The notes under the pieces were generated by a model that worked only from the letters and a program-made list of their open reading frames with translations, was not told where the DNA came from and did not search any database. Of a stretch of 34,324 nt of DNA, positions 16,403 through 24,893 are shown one piece after another (position 1 is the first letter of the stretch; the number at the start of each line of letters is the position of its first letter). The stretch comes from Alphaproteobacteria bacterium. Lineage in GTDB: Bacteria > Pseudomonadota > Alphaproteobacteria > UBA8366 > GCA-2717185. Location: the NCBI GenBank assembly GCA_021774435.1, contig JAJFJB010000415.1, positions 1 to 34,324 on the forward strand. The letters run 5' to 3'. The position numbers and the translations under genes are program-made.

Positions 16403-17023
16403 TTACGATGGCGCGACACTCGCAAACGCACCCATGGTCGCGCAGCGCGTTGCGAGTACGGCGAGATAAGGAAACCTTTCAGCCACCTCTAGCTTCGGGC
16501 GCGCCAGCTCCGTTTGTGCGAATGCTATTGAGCCGCTGACGTCGGCCTGACTGATACGGTCACCGCCTGCGAGCCAGTCATCGCCGGCGGTTTTGGCGCA
16601 ATCATTCAAGTAATCGAGCCCCCCGAGGGTTTGCGCCTCGTTATGAGCAATCCAGGGTTCGTGAACTTTGTCCTCGGGTCGGAACCGCTTCTCGTAGATG
16701 GACCAAATTAATTTGTCGATCGTACCGGTGGCGATTGCGGTAAGTTTCATCACGCGACGGCGTCCCGGCCCGCATTGCGGTATCAACTGCCTACCCTCTT
16801 CGGCTAGCTCGTTGAGGGTATCGAGAATAGCATAGCTCTCCACCAATGTTTCTCCGTTGTCCAAGACCAGAGTTGGCACCCGCGACAACGGATTAAACTG
16901 TCTCACCGAGTCCTGATCGTTGAACGGTGATGTCGGTTCGTGCTCGTAGGCGATACCCATCAAGTTGATGCTGACGGCGACGCGCCGTACGTAAGGGGAG
17001 CGATAGCCGCCGATTAGTTTCAT
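16403..17023 (-). CDS. Glutathione S-transferase family protein (copy 1)
   Basis: The 206-residue protein has an N-terminal thioredoxin-like domain (1-80) with the start MKLIGGYRSPYVRRVAVS, the RVPTLVLDNGETLVESYAIL glutathione-binding region, and a helical C-terminal domain (90-200). The frame continues upstream to 17380 but only as readthrough into the next gene; GGGGAG ten bases before 17023 and the match to copy 2 support this start. It is a close paralogue of the gene just upstream (17052-17669), matching in length and most motifs, which points to a tandem duplication. Substrate unknown. Confidence 0.88.
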   Translation of the reverse strand: MKLIGGYRSPYVRRVAVSINLMGIAYEHEPTSPFNDQDSVRQFNPLSRVPTLVLDNGETLVESYAILDTLNELAEEGRQLIPQCGPGRRRVMKLTAIATGTIDKLIWSIYEKRFRPEDKVHEPWIAHNEAQTLGGLDYLNDCAKTAGDDWLAGGDRISQADVSGSIAFAQTELARPKLEVAERFPYLAVLATRCATMGAFASVAPS

Positions 17024-17051
17024 GGCGTTTTCACTCCCCATTTTGTCGTAC

Positions 17052-17669
17052 TTACGGTGCGACGCTGGAGAACGCTTCCGTGGCTTCGCAACGGGTAACG
17101 AAAGCGGCCAGGTCTGGGCACTTTTCAGCGAGGCCCAGCTTCGGGCGCGCCATGTTGGTGAAGGCGTAGGCAATGGCGCCGCTGACATCGGCCTGGCTGA
17201 TACGGTCGGTGCCTGCGAGCCAGCCGTCGCCGGCAGCCTTGGCGCAGTCATTGAGGAAACCGAGGCCGCCGCAGGCCTGCTCTTCATTGTGTTCAATCCA
17301 GGGACGATGGACCTTTTCCTTGGGATGGAAGCGGCCTTCGTAAACCGCCCAGATCGCTTTATCCATTGTGCCCGTTGCAACGGCGGTGAGTTTCATGACA
17401 TTCCGGCGTTCGGGCCCACTGGCCGGCATCAGTCGCTTGTCCGGCCCGGCCATTTCATCAAGGGTATCCAAAATCGCATAGCTCTCGACCAACGACTCGC
17501 CGTCATCGAGCACGACTGTCGGCACGCGAACCAGCGGATTGAATTTCCGCACCGCATCCTGATCGTCGAATACGGGGATGGGGTCGTGCTCGAACACCAT
17601 GCCCATCAGGTTCATACTGACCGCAACACGGCGGACATAGGGCGAACGGTAGGCACCAATCAGTTTCAT
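17052..17669 (-). CDS. Glutathione S-transferase family protein (copy 2)
   Basis: The 205-residue protein matches copy 1 almost motif for motif: MKLIGAYRSPYVRRVAVSMN, VRVPTVVLDDGESLVESYAIL, GTMDKAIWAVYEGRF and DRISQADVSGAIAY. The thioredoxin-like domain covers about 1-80 and the all-helical domain 90-200. It is the first gene of the likely GST-GST-desaturase operon, 28 bp from copy 1. The active-site position Ser9 (in RSPYVRR) suggests a serine- rather than tyrosine-type GST. Divergence at many positions shows that the duplication is not recent. Confidence 0.88.
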   Translation of the reverse strand: MKLIGAYRSPYVRRVAVSMNLMGMVFEHDPIPVFDDQDAVRKFNPLVRVPTVVLDDGESLVESYAILDTLDEMAGPDKRLMPASGPERRNVMKLTAVATGTMDKAIWAVYEGRFHPKEKVHRPWIEHNEEQACGGLGFLNDCAKAAGDGWLAGTDRISQADVSGAIAYAFTNMARPKLGLAEKCPDLAAFVTRCEATEAFSSVAP

Positions 17670-17739
17670 AGTTTCTTTGCTCCCAAATTCAGAATGAATC
17701 GATTACGCGCAGAGTGGCATGACAGCCGATAGCGTGGAA

Positions 17740-17764
17740 GTCTAAATCTCCGCTACAATTAGAC
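17740..17764. promoter_or_regulatory. Inverted repeat in divergent GST promoter region
   Basis: GTCTAA (17740-17745) and TTAGAC (17759-17764) are perfect arms with a 13-bp spacer, centred between the minus-strand GST operon and the plus-strand GST gene. A TACAAT -10-like box at 17754-17759 overlaps the right arm. A regulator bound here could control both GST units. Confidence 0.35.
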
Positions 17765-17789
17765 CCTAATCCTGATGAGGAGTTTTGCC

Positions 17790-18461
17790 ATGCTGACCAT
17801 ATGGGGCCGCCCGACCTCCGCTCGGACACAGAAGGTTCTCTGGGCACTTGCGGAAACGGGCATTGAGTTCGAATTGATCCTCGCCAGTGCGACAATGGGC
17901 CCGGACGGCAGTGTCGAGAATGGCAGCAAGCCTTACGGCATTGTCGATACGCCGGAATACCGTGCCATGAACCCGAACGGGACCGTGCCGACGATCAAGG
18001 ATAGCGACTTCAGCCTGTGGGAGTCGAACAGCATAATCCAGTATCTGGCGATGAAATATGCACCGGACTTGATGTATGGCGACGATCTGGAGACGTTCGC
18101 ATCGGCGAGCCGCTGGATGGATTGGGAAGGAAACGTCTTCCTGCCGCACCAACACACGCTGGTTATGAATTTGGTTCGACTACCGCCGGCAGAGCGAAAT
18201 CCGGATGCTGTTGAAAACGCGCGCCAAGCGTTGTTGGGGCCGTTGGGTATCATTGAAAATCAATTGGCGCGATCGCCTTTTATTGCCGGAGACCAATTCA
18301 CGATGGGAGACATTCCGGTCGGCATGCGCGTGCATCGCTGGTTCCTATTCGATCTCGAAACACCTGAGTTGCCGAACCTGCGTCGCTGGTATGATGTGAT
18401 CAGACAACGGCCCGCCTTCCTTCAACACATAGCCGATCCGGCATTGCATTTGTCTGGTTGA
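17790..18461 (+). CDS. Glutathione S-transferase family protein (third, distinct)
   Basis: The 223-residue protein has a GST N-terminal domain (LTIWGRPTSARTQKVLWALAETGIEFELI; NPNGTVPTIKDSDFSLWESNSIIQYLA) and a helical C-terminal domain (95-215) with DQFTMGDIPVGMRVHRW. It is clearly not a copy of the two minus-strand GSTs. An in-frame ATG at 17775 is possible, but GAGGAG seven bases before 17790 decides for the later start. The dehydrogenase gene follows after 23 bp, suggesting a two-gene operon. Confidence 0.88.
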   Translation: MLTIWGRPTSARTQKVLWALAETGIEFELILASATMGPDGSVENGSKPYGIVDTPEYRAMNPNGTVPTIKDSDFSLWESNSIIQYLAMKYAPDLMYGDDLETFASASRWMDWEGNVFLPHQHTLVMNLVRLPPAERNPDAVENARQALLGPLGIIENQLARSPFIAGDQFTMGDIPVGMRVHRWFLFDLETPELPNLRRWYDVIRQRPAFLQHIADPALHLSG

Positions 18462-18484
18462 TAGAAATTTGGGAGTAGATTGAC

Positions 18485-19411
18485 ATGCATATTGCTATCG
18501 CCGGCGCGGGATTGGTGGGCGCCGGATGGACCATTGTGTTCGCCCGGGCCGGTGAGACGGTCAAACTTTACGATGCTTCCGAAGTCAGCCGCGCCCGTGT
18601 TCGCGACGATATTCGCGGACGGTTGGGAGATCTGAAGAATTACGATTTGGTTGATGATGTCGAAGCGATCATGAAAAGGATCGAGGTCTGTGATTCCCTG
18701 GCCGAAGCCGTCGATGGGGCGAAGTATGTGCAGGAATCGGTTCCGGAGCGCGTTCCGCTAAAACAGGATATCAGCCGCGAGCTCTCCGCATTGCTGGGTA
18801 ACAAAACGGTTGTGGGAAGCTCTACGTCCGGCATTCCGGCATCTGCCTTTACGGAAGACCTGTCCAACCGTGGCCGGTTTCTGGTCGCGCACCCGGTAAA
18901 TCCGCCGTATCTGGTGCCCGTGGTGGAGGTGGCGCCCGCGCCCTGGACGGATCCGGATGCAGTCGAGGTCGCCATGTCGGTGATGACGGCAGTCGGGCAG
19001 TCACCCATTCTGGTGCGCCGTGAGATTGAAGGCTTCGTGCTCAACCGATTGCAGGGCGTCTTGTTGCGCGAAGCATGGGCATTATTCGAAGAAGGATATG
19101 CGAGCGCCGAGGATATCGACAAAACCGTGCGGGAAGGGCTGGGATTGCGCTGGTCATTCATTGGTCCTTTTGAGACCATTGATTTGAATGCACCGGCGGG
19201 TGTCCGCGAGTATGCTGAGGTTCTGGGGCCGCTTTATCATTCGATCGATGCATCCCGCTCGGATCCTCAGCCTTGGAGCAGCGTTCTGATTGAGAAAGTC
19301 GAGGCGGAGCGACGCGAGTATGTTTCGAGCGAAGAACTGGAAGAGCGTCGGAATTGGCGCGACCGCAGGCTCATGGCGCTCGCCGCGCATAAGAAGAAGC
19401 AAGAAACTTGA
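18485..19411 (+). CDS. 3-hydroxyacyl-CoA dehydrogenase family protein (CRYL1-like)
   Basis: The 308-residue NAD-dependent dehydrogenase has the Rossmann motif IAGAGLVGAGWTIVFARAG (4-22), the catalytic-domain motifs SSTSGIPAS and AHPVNPPYLVPVVEV, and the C-terminal helical domain from about 185. The HPVNPPY form and the overall length are typical of lambda-crystallin/L-gulonate 3-dehydrogenase relatives rather than beta-oxidation enzymes, so a hydroxy acid such as L-gulonate or a carnitine-like substrate is plausible. GGGAG precedes the ATG. It is coupled to the third GST gene. Confidence 0.85.
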   Translation: MHIAIAGAGLVGAGWTIVFARAGETVKLYDASEVSRARVRDDIRGRLGDLKNYDLVDDVEAIMKRIEVCDSLAEAVDGAKYVQESVPERVPLKQDISRELSALLGNKTVVGSSTSGIPASAFTEDLSNRGRFLVAHPVNPPYLVPVVEVAPAPWTDPDAVEVAMSVMTAVGQSPILVRREIEGFVLNRLQGVLLREAWALFEEGYASAEDIDKTVREGLGLRWSFIGPFETIDLNAPAGVREYAEVLGPLYHSIDASRSDPQPWSSVLIEKVEAERREYVSSEELEERRNWRDRRLMALAAHKKKQET

Positions 19412-19577
19412 GCGGGTGAGGCGCCTATTACCGCCCGCCACCAGGCCGAAGCGTAAATTGCCGCACTTGCAACCCCGCCGCTTTGCCGTCAAGTTTCGAC
19501 AATAAGTCGTTTGATCGCTCGCCGCGACAAGCCAGATCAATAGCGAACGCGAATATCCGAGTGGAGGGTGCAGCCGG

Positions 19578-21008
19578 ATGCTTGATTTCCTGGACGCGAC
19601 GTTATTGGCGCGGCTTCAGTTTGCCTTCACGGTTTCCTTTCATATTGTCTTTCCGGCCTTCACGATAGGTCTTGCAAGTTACCTCGCAGTACTTGAAGGG
19701 CTTTGGCTATGGCGCAAGGACGATACCTACCTGACCGTTTTCGAGTATTGGAAAAAGATATTTGCCGTCACCTTCGGCATGGGCGTGGTTTCGGGTATCG
19801 TGATGAGTTACCAGTTCGGGACCAACTGGAGTGTTTTTTCCGATAAGGCGGGCCCAGTTGTTGGCCCGCTCATGGGGTATGAGGTTCTCTCGGCCTTCTT
19901 TCTCGAAGCGGGCTTCCTCGGCGTGATGCTCTTCGGATTGAAGCGGGTCGGACCGAAGCTGCATTTCCTGGCGACGGTGATGGTCGCAATCGGGACCCTG
20001 TTTTCCGCTTTCTGGATATTGTCGGTGAACAGCTGGATGCAGACCCCGGCGGGATATGCGATCAACGATGTCGGCCAATTCATTCCCGCAGACTGGTGGG
20101 CGGTCGTCTTCAATCCCTCCTTCCCCTACCGGCTCGTTCACATGATATTTGCCGCCTATTTGACCACGGCCTTTATCGTCGGGGGCGTCGGGGCTTGGCA
20201 TCTTCTTAAAAACAGCCGCGACCATGGGGCAAGGATCATGTTCTCCATGGCGATGTGGATGGCGGCAATCGTCGCCCCGCTGCAGATCGTCGCCGGCGAT
20301 TTCCATGGGCTGAATACCTTGGAACATCAGCCGGCCAAGATCGCCGCCATGGAGGGTCATTTCGACACGCGCAAGGGAGCGCCTTTGATCCTGTTCGGTA
20401 TCCCCGATGAAGCCGACGAAACGGTCAATTATGCCATTGAGATACCCCATTTGGGCTCGCTAATTCTGACCCATGAATGGGATGGGGAGATAAAGGGGCT
20501 TAAAGAATGGCCAAGGGAAGACCGCCCGCCGGTCTTCATCGTGTTCTGGAGTTTCCGTATTATGGTCGGAATTGGCTTTGCCATGGCCGCCCTTGGCCTG
20601 TGGTCTTTGTGGCATCGTATGCGCGGCCGGCTATTTGAGAACAAGTGGCTGCACAGAGCCGCCGTTGCGTTGGGGCCGGCGGGTATTGTGGCGGTCCTGG
20701 CGGGATGGATTACGACTGAAGTCGGGCGTCAGCCTTTTACGATTTATGGGTTGCTGCGGACCGCCGACTCGGTTTCGCCCCTCGAGGCCCCTGCGGTTGC
20801 GGCGTCGCTGGTTGCGTTTTTTGTCGTCTATGTCTCCGTCTTTGGCGCCGGTATCTATTATCTGCTGAAGCTGATGCGAAAATCGCCCGATGCGGGGCTG
20901 GCCGATATCGAGTTTGGACCGACCCGGGCCGCCGGGATCACACCAGCCCAGGCGGTTTCGGCCGAGGTTGGCGACTTGACGGGTAAAGGAGGCGATCATG
21001 GAAATTGA
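19578..21008 (+). CDS. cydA: Cytochrome bd-type quinol oxidase subunit I (CIO type)
   Basis: Subunit I carries the haems of the bd oxidase, which reduces oxygen to water with quinol in the inner membrane. The 476-residue product has about nine membrane segments, a haem-ligand histidine at His22 (VSFHIVFPAF), the GDFHGLNTLEHQPAKIAAMEG quinol region, and GRQPFTIYGLLRTADSVSP. The Q-loop is short, as in cyanide-insensitive (CIO) oxidases. GGAGGGT precedes the ATG. The 166-bp gap upstream contains TTGATC-N18-GATCAA (19511-19540), too widely spaced for an FNR site, and no other clear signal. The 3' end overlaps cydB. Confidence 0.93.
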   Translation: MLDFLDATLLARLQFAFTVSFHIVFPAFTIGLASYLAVLEGLWLWRKDDTYLTVFEYWKKIFAVTFGMGVVSGIVMSYQFGTNWSVFSDKAGPVVGPLMGYEVLSAFFLEAGFLGVMLFGLKRVGPKLHFLATVMVAIGTLFSAFWILSVNSWMQTPAGYAINDVGQFIPADWWAVVFNPSFPYRLVHMIFAAYLTTAFIVGGVGAWHLLKNSRDHGARIMFSMAMWMAAIVAPLQIVAGDFHGLNTLEHQPAKIAAMEGHFDTRKGAPLILFGIPDEADETVNYAIEIPHLGSLILTHEWDGEIKGLKEWPREDRPPVFIVFWSFRIMVGIGFAMAALGLWSLWHRMRGRLFENKWLHRAAVALGPAGIVAVLAGWITTEVGRQPFTIYGLLRTADSVSPLEAPAVAASLVAFFVVYVSVFGAGIYYLLKLMRKSPDAGLADIEFGPTRAAGITPAQAVSAEVGDLTGKGGDHGN

Positions 21009-22002
21009 TCTTCCCTTCATTTGGGCGGGGATCATAGCCTTTGCCATTCTCGCCTATGTCATCATGGACGGATTCGACCTTGGAATCGGGATCCTGTTTC
21101 CCGTTCTGGCGCGAGAATCGGAACGCGATCTGGCGATCAACACGGTGGCGCCTGTGTGGGACGGGAACGAGACCTGGCTAGTTCTGGGCGGCGGCGGCCT
21201 TTTTGCCGTATTCCCGCTGGCCTATGCGGTCGTGATGCCGGCACTTTATGCGCCGCTGGTGGCTATGCTGTTGGGTTTGATTTTCCGGGGTGTCGCATTC
21301 GAATTTCGGTGGCGGTCTCCCGCGAGCAAACGGTTCTGGGACAAAGCCTTCATCGGTGGGTCAATCGTCGCCGCCTTCTCGCAAGGCGTCGCACTCGGTG
21401 CGTTGGTGCAAGGGATCGAAATCAGTGGCCGGGCTTATGCCGGTGGGTGGTGGGACTGGCTAACGCCCTTCAGTCTGCTGACCGGCGTCGCGCTGGTCGT
21501 CGGTTATGCGCTGCTTGGGGCGACGTGGTTGGTGATGAAAACCGAAGGGCAGGTTCATGCCCATGCGGTATCGTTGGCCAAGAAAGCCGCCTTCGGCACG
21601 CTCGGGCTTATCGGGGTCGTGAGCTTGTGGACGCCGTTTCTGAACCCAATCTACCTCGAACGCTGGTTCGCATGGCCGACCGCTATTTTCAGCGCGGTTG
21701 TGCCGGGTTTCGTGCTGATATCCGCCGGTATTCTGTTCAGAGGGCTTAACGGCCGCAGCGACGTAACGCCCTTTGTCGCGGCGCTCTCGATCTTTGTATT
21801 CTGCTTCGCCGGGATCGGTGTCAGTTTCTATCCCTACATGGTGCCACCCGGCCTGACGATCTGGGATGTCGCCGCACCGGACGAGAGCTTGCGATTTCTG
21901 CTGGTCGGCGCCGCCATACTGGTTCCGATGATCCTTGCCTATACGGCGTACGCCTATTGGGTCTTCCGGGGAAAGATTGACCCGAACGAGGGCTATCATT
22001 GA
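20998..22002 (+). CDS. cydB: Cytochrome bd-type quinol oxidase subunit II
   Basis: The 334-residue membrane subunit has about eight segments and the conserved start MEIDLPFIWAGIIAFAILAYVIMDGFDLGIG, then WDGNETWLVLGGGGLFAVFPLAYA. It forms the oxidase with CydA. The start lies inside the end of cydA (11-bp overlap), and AAAGGAGG precedes its ATG, so the two are translated together. The end is 22 bp upstream of a tiny membrane protein gene. Confidence 0.93.
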   Translation: MEIDLPFIWAGIIAFAILAYVIMDGFDLGIGILFPVLARESERDLAINTVAPVWDGNETWLVLGGGGLFAVFPLAYAVVMPALYAPLVAMLLGLIFRGVAFEFRWRSPASKRFWDKAFIGGSIVAAFSQGVALGALVQGIEISGRAYAGGWWDWLTPFSLLTGVALVVGYALLGATWLVMKTEGQVHAHAVSLAKKAAFGTLGLIGVVSLWTPFLNPIYLERWFAWPTAIFSAVVPGFVLISAGILFRGLNGRSDVTPFVAALSIFVFCFAGIGVSFYPYMVPPGLTIWDVAAPDESLRFLLVGAAILVPMILAYTAYAYWVFRGKIDPNEGYH

Positions 22003-22024
22003 CCGGGTTACGACGGTCAAACCG

Positions 22025-22123
22025 GTGCTGAAAAAAATCATATGGTTCATATTTCTTTGGGCTGCGGGCGTTGCCGTGGTCGGGCTGCTCGGTTACGGCA
22101 TCAAGTTCGCGCTGACGTTATAG
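22025..22123 (+). CDS. Small single-helix membrane protein (DUF2474/CydX-like)
   Basis: The 32-residue frame starts at GTG and reads VLKKIIWFIFLWAAGVAVVG plus LLGYGIKFALTL: two lysines, then one membrane helix. Size, position just after cydB and composition match the small accessory subunits (CydX, DUF2474) that stabilise bd oxidases. The frame is open upstream to 21935, overlapping cydB, but only the final part resembles the family. No strong ribosome binding site precedes the GTG; reinitiation from cydB, 22 bp away, is likely. Gene finders would usually miss it. Confidence 0.65.
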   Translation: MLKKIIWFIFLWAAGVAVVGLLGYGIKFALTL

Positions 22124-22131
22124 CGGCGATG

Positions 22132-22148
22132 GCGAAACTGTGTTTCGC
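22132..22148 (+). terminator. Possible hairpin after the cyd operon
   Basis: GCGAAAC and GTTTCGC form a perfect 7-bp stem with a TGT loop, 8 bp after the small ORF. The following bases are T-rich (GGTATTCCTTTGG) but not a clean T-run, so termination would be weak or partial. Confidence 0.35.
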
Positions 22149-22219
22149 GGTATTCCTTTGGTTTGTGTTATTCTCCATGGCAGCAATGTTCGTCGCAGAG
22201 ATTCCGGAGGGAACGTGAA

Positions 22220-22507
22220 ATGAGCAAACAATCGCCGGACTTTGTCTGGGCTGCGATTCGGAACCGATTGGAAACGAAGCGCAAGGAAACCTTTCAGGCA
22301 TTGCGCAATTATCCGCGTCAAGTTGCCGGATGCGACACGCACTACCAGCACCTTGCCGAACAAAGAGCCAAAATTTCAAGCGAATTGAGACAGCTCAATG
22401 CGCTTCGGCGAGAGAAGCCGAATGGCGGTATCGACGAATTCGTGAAAGCGTCCGCCTATGTCGATGAGGATATAGTCGCGTCCCTTGAAGCGGATAAAGT
22501 CTGTTAA
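22220..22507 (+). CDS. Hypothetical 95-residue helical protein
   Basis: I do not recognise this protein. It is small and charged, with no signal peptide or membrane segment, and is mostly predicted helix; HLAEQRAKISSELRQLNALRR looks like a coiled-coil or helical hairpin. Two cysteines are present (in AGCDTHY and at the C-terminus, KVC). The frame opens at 22163, but GGAGGG nine bases before 22220 gives a strong start there (MSKQSPDFVWAAIRNRLETKRK). It stands alone between the cyd operon and moxR, with 137 bp to moxR. Confidence 0.6.
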   Translation: MSKQSPDFVWAAIRNRLETKRKETFQALRNYPRQVAGCDTHYQHLAEQRAKISSELRQLNALRREKPNGGIDEFVKASAYVDEDIVASLEADKVC

Positions 22508-22644
22508 CGGGCAGTCGGTCCGCGTGTTGGTGTTCCGGCCATGGTACTTTGCCAGCGCCCGAAATCGATGACACCCGCACCTGTTTCGTGGCAATTTCCG
22601 CCGATGCGTTCCCATAGGTAACGAACAACAAACACGAGTATGGT

Positions 22645-23616
22645 ATGACGGGCGATGGAGATCAGACGGCGGTTGTACAGCATCTGGCGGAAAGGGTGCG
22701 GGAAGGTGTCCAGCGCGTCATTGTCGGAAAATCCGATGCGATAAACCTCGCGTTGGCGGCATTGCTGGCGCGCGGCCACGTCTTGATCGAGGACGTTCCC
22801 GGCACCGGTAAGACAACATTGGCTAAAGCAATGGCCGCGACGCTTCGCTGCGACTTCGGCAGAATTCAATTTACGCCGGATCTCGTGCCGGCGGACGTCC
22901 TGGGCGTTAATATTTTCGATATGAACCGGCGTGAATTCGAATTTCAGCCGGGGCCGGTATTCACGCAAGTTCTGTTGGCCGACGAAATTAACCGGGCGAC
23001 GCCGCGCACGCAGTCGGCCTTGCTGGAAGCGATGCAGGAGCGCCAAGTGTCGATTGACGGCACGACCAGACCCCTGCCAATGCCATTTTTCGTCATTGCC
23101 ACGCTCAATCCAGTCGAACTGGAAGGAACCTTTCCGCTCCCGGAAGCGCAGTTGGACCGCTTTCTGCTCCGTCTCGAACTCGGCTATCCCGGTGGAAAAG
23201 AGGAGGCGGCGATGTTGGAGCGATTCCAATCGAATCAGGAAGTGCCGGCTTTCGAGCCCGTCGCGGGACCGGAAGAAATCGCGGAAGCGCAAGCTGCGGT
23301 TGACGGCGTCACGCTCGACGTTGCGGTGCGCGATTACCTGTTGGCGATTGTGGGCGCGACAAGAACCGATGAGCGGCTTCGACTGGGCGCGAGCCCCAGG
23401 GCGGCTTTGGCGTTGCAGCGCGCTTGTCAGGCATACGCGGCGATCGAGGGAAGAGGCTTTGTGTTGCCGGATGACGTCAAGGCTCTCGCAGCACCGGTGT
23501 TGGTGCATCGCTTGTTGATCGATTCAGGTGTGCGGTTGCGCGGCGTGAGCGCCGCCGATGTTATCGCGGATATTCTCGACCAAACGCCTGTGCCGATTGA
23601 AGGTGAAGCTGGGTAA
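22645..23616 (+). CDS. MoxR-family AAA+ ATPase
   Basis: The 323-residue cytoplasmic ATPase has Walker A (VPGTGKTT, around 51-58), Walker B (VLLADEINRA, 109-118) and the family's TPDLVPADVLGVNIFD and PLPEAQLDRF segments. MoxR proteins act as chaperone-like ATPases with DUF58 and VWA partners in cofactor insertion, stress resistance or envelope maintenance. It is the first gene of a three-gene operon; the DUF58 gene starts 5 bp after its stop. There is no strong ribosome binding site, and the 137-bp upstream gap shows no clear operator. Confidence 0.92.
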   Translation: MTGDGDQTAVVQHLAERVREGVQRVIVGKSDAINLALAALLARGHVLIEDVPGTGKTTLAKAMAATLRCDFGRIQFTPDLVPADVLGVNIFDMNRREFEFQPGPVFTQVLLADEINRATPRTQSALLEAMQERQVSIDGTTRPLPMPFFVIATLNPVELEGTFPLPEAQLDRFLLRLELGYPGGKEEAAMLERFQSNQEVPAFEPVAGPEEIAEAQAAVDGVTLDVAVRDYLLAIVGATRTDERLRLGASPRAALALQRACQAYAAIEGRGFVLPDDVKALAAPVLVHRLLIDSGVRLRGVSAADVIADILDQTPVPIEGEAG

Positions 23617-23621
23617 CGGTC

Positions 23622-24893
23622 ATGGCGGTCGACGACACGCGGACATTTGAACCCCATCTGAGCCGCTGGACACGGTCGGGCTCCGTAATTTCCGACCTGA
23701 TTGTCGCGGTCCTCTTTGTCGTCGCCATTGTCGGCGCCGCCGCGGGAAAACTACTAATCGCAGCGTTGTGTGGCGTAGTTCTGGTGCTGGTTGTCGTGTC
23801 CCGGCTGTGGGCGCGCTTGGCACTGGCGGAAGTCGATTATCGGTGTGTGCCGTCCAACAATCGATTCATGGAAGGGGATTTGTTCGACCTTGCCATGACA
23901 GTGGAGAACCGTAAGCCCTTGCCGCTGCCTTGGATCAGCATTACCGAATTTGTTCCAACCGGTCTCAAGCTTGCGCAATCCGATGCGCCGCGGTTGAGCC
24001 AATTTGGCATGGTGGAGGTCAAGCAAGAGACGAGTCTGGGCCAGTATGAGCGCGCGACCTTCCGGCATCGGTTGCTTGCCGCGAAGCGAGGCCACTATGC
24101 CTTTGGACCGTCGCGCATCGTCAGTGGCGACATCTTCGGTTTCTATCAGGCAAGTCTCGAATCCTTCCGGCGTCCCCAGGGCGTTGTCGTTTATCCCCGG
24201 ATGGTGCCGCTGCCGAACTTCTACCTGCCGCCTTCTCGTCCGATCGGCGATTCGCTAAGCCGTGTTCGGCGTGTCGATGATCCGACCCGGCCTAGCGGTT
24301 TGCGCGAGTACCGGCCTGGCGACCCGGCGCGGCACATCGATTGGAAAGCGACCGCGCGCCGCGACGCGGTCTTCGTCCGCACCTTCGATCCAAGCGTCGC
24401 TCAGCAAGTGATGATTTTGGTGGAGTGTAATACGAGCGAACTCGATCGTTGGAGCAACCGACCGGAATTTCTGGAGGCAGCGGTCACTGGCGCAGCGTCG
24501 GTTGCCGTTCGGTCGATTGACCTCGGCTGCGCGGTCGGTGTCGTCGTCAACTGCAATATTGCGGGGGGCGTGGCGCCGCCTTTCGTTGCGCCCGGTGCTG
24601 GACCGAACCAGTTAACCGCGATCATGACCTCGCTGGCCGGAGCGACGTCGATGACGACACGGCCCCTGGAGGACGTCATAGAACAGAACGGGTCGGTGCC
24701 CTTTGGCGCGACGGTCGTTTATGTCGCGGGTCTTTTTCGGCCGGCATCGATTGAACTTCTGAAGCGACTGAAGCGGCGGGGCCACAGCATTGTGACGCTG
24801 TATGTCGGTGACGATGCGTTACCTGAAATTTCCGAAATCGTCGTCGAAGATTATCGATCCGTTTTCGAGCGGACGGATTCCGCCGATGCTTAA
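23622..24893 (+). CDS. DUF58 domain protein
   Basis: The 423-residue protein has two N-terminal membrane segments (about 20-65) followed by a long soluble region. The DUF58 signature is YRPGDPARHIDWKATARRDAVFVRTFD, around residues 225-252, after which a VWA-like fold continues (VMILVECNTSELDRW). It is the standard partner of MoxR ATPases and is probably anchored in the inner membrane. The end overlaps the next gene by 8 bp, indicating coupled translation. Confidence 0.9.
   Translation: MAVDDTRTFEPHLSRWTRSGSVISDLIVAVLFVVAIVGAAAGKLLIAALCGVVLVLVVVSRLWARLALAEVDYRCVPSNNRFMEGDLFDLAMTVENRKPLPLPWISITEFVPTGLKLAQSDAPRLSQFGMVEVKQETSLGQYERATFRHRLLAAKRGHYAFGPSRIVSGDIFGFYQASLESFRRPQGVVVYPRMVPLPNFYLPPSRPIGDSLSRVRRVDDPTRPSGLREYRPGDPARHIDWKATARRDAVFVRTFDPSVAQQVMILVECNTSELDRWSNRPEFLEAAVTGAASVAVRSIDLGCAVGVVVNCNIAGGVAPPFVAPGAGPNQLTAIMTSLAGATSMTTRPLEDVIEQNGSVPFGATVVYVAGLFRPASIELLKRLKRRGHSIVTLYVGDDALPEISEIVVEDYRSVFERTDSADA

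Noticed and set aside
16403-17380. A 325-residue fused GST frame starting at 17380
   Set aside because: The first 119 codons are antisense-like readthrough opposite and within the preceding GST gene; the family start lies at 17023.
19511-19540. TTGATC-N18-GATCAA upstream of cydA as an FNR/ANR site
   Set aside because: FNR-type sites have TTGAT and ATCAA separated by four bases; the 18-base spacer here does not fit.
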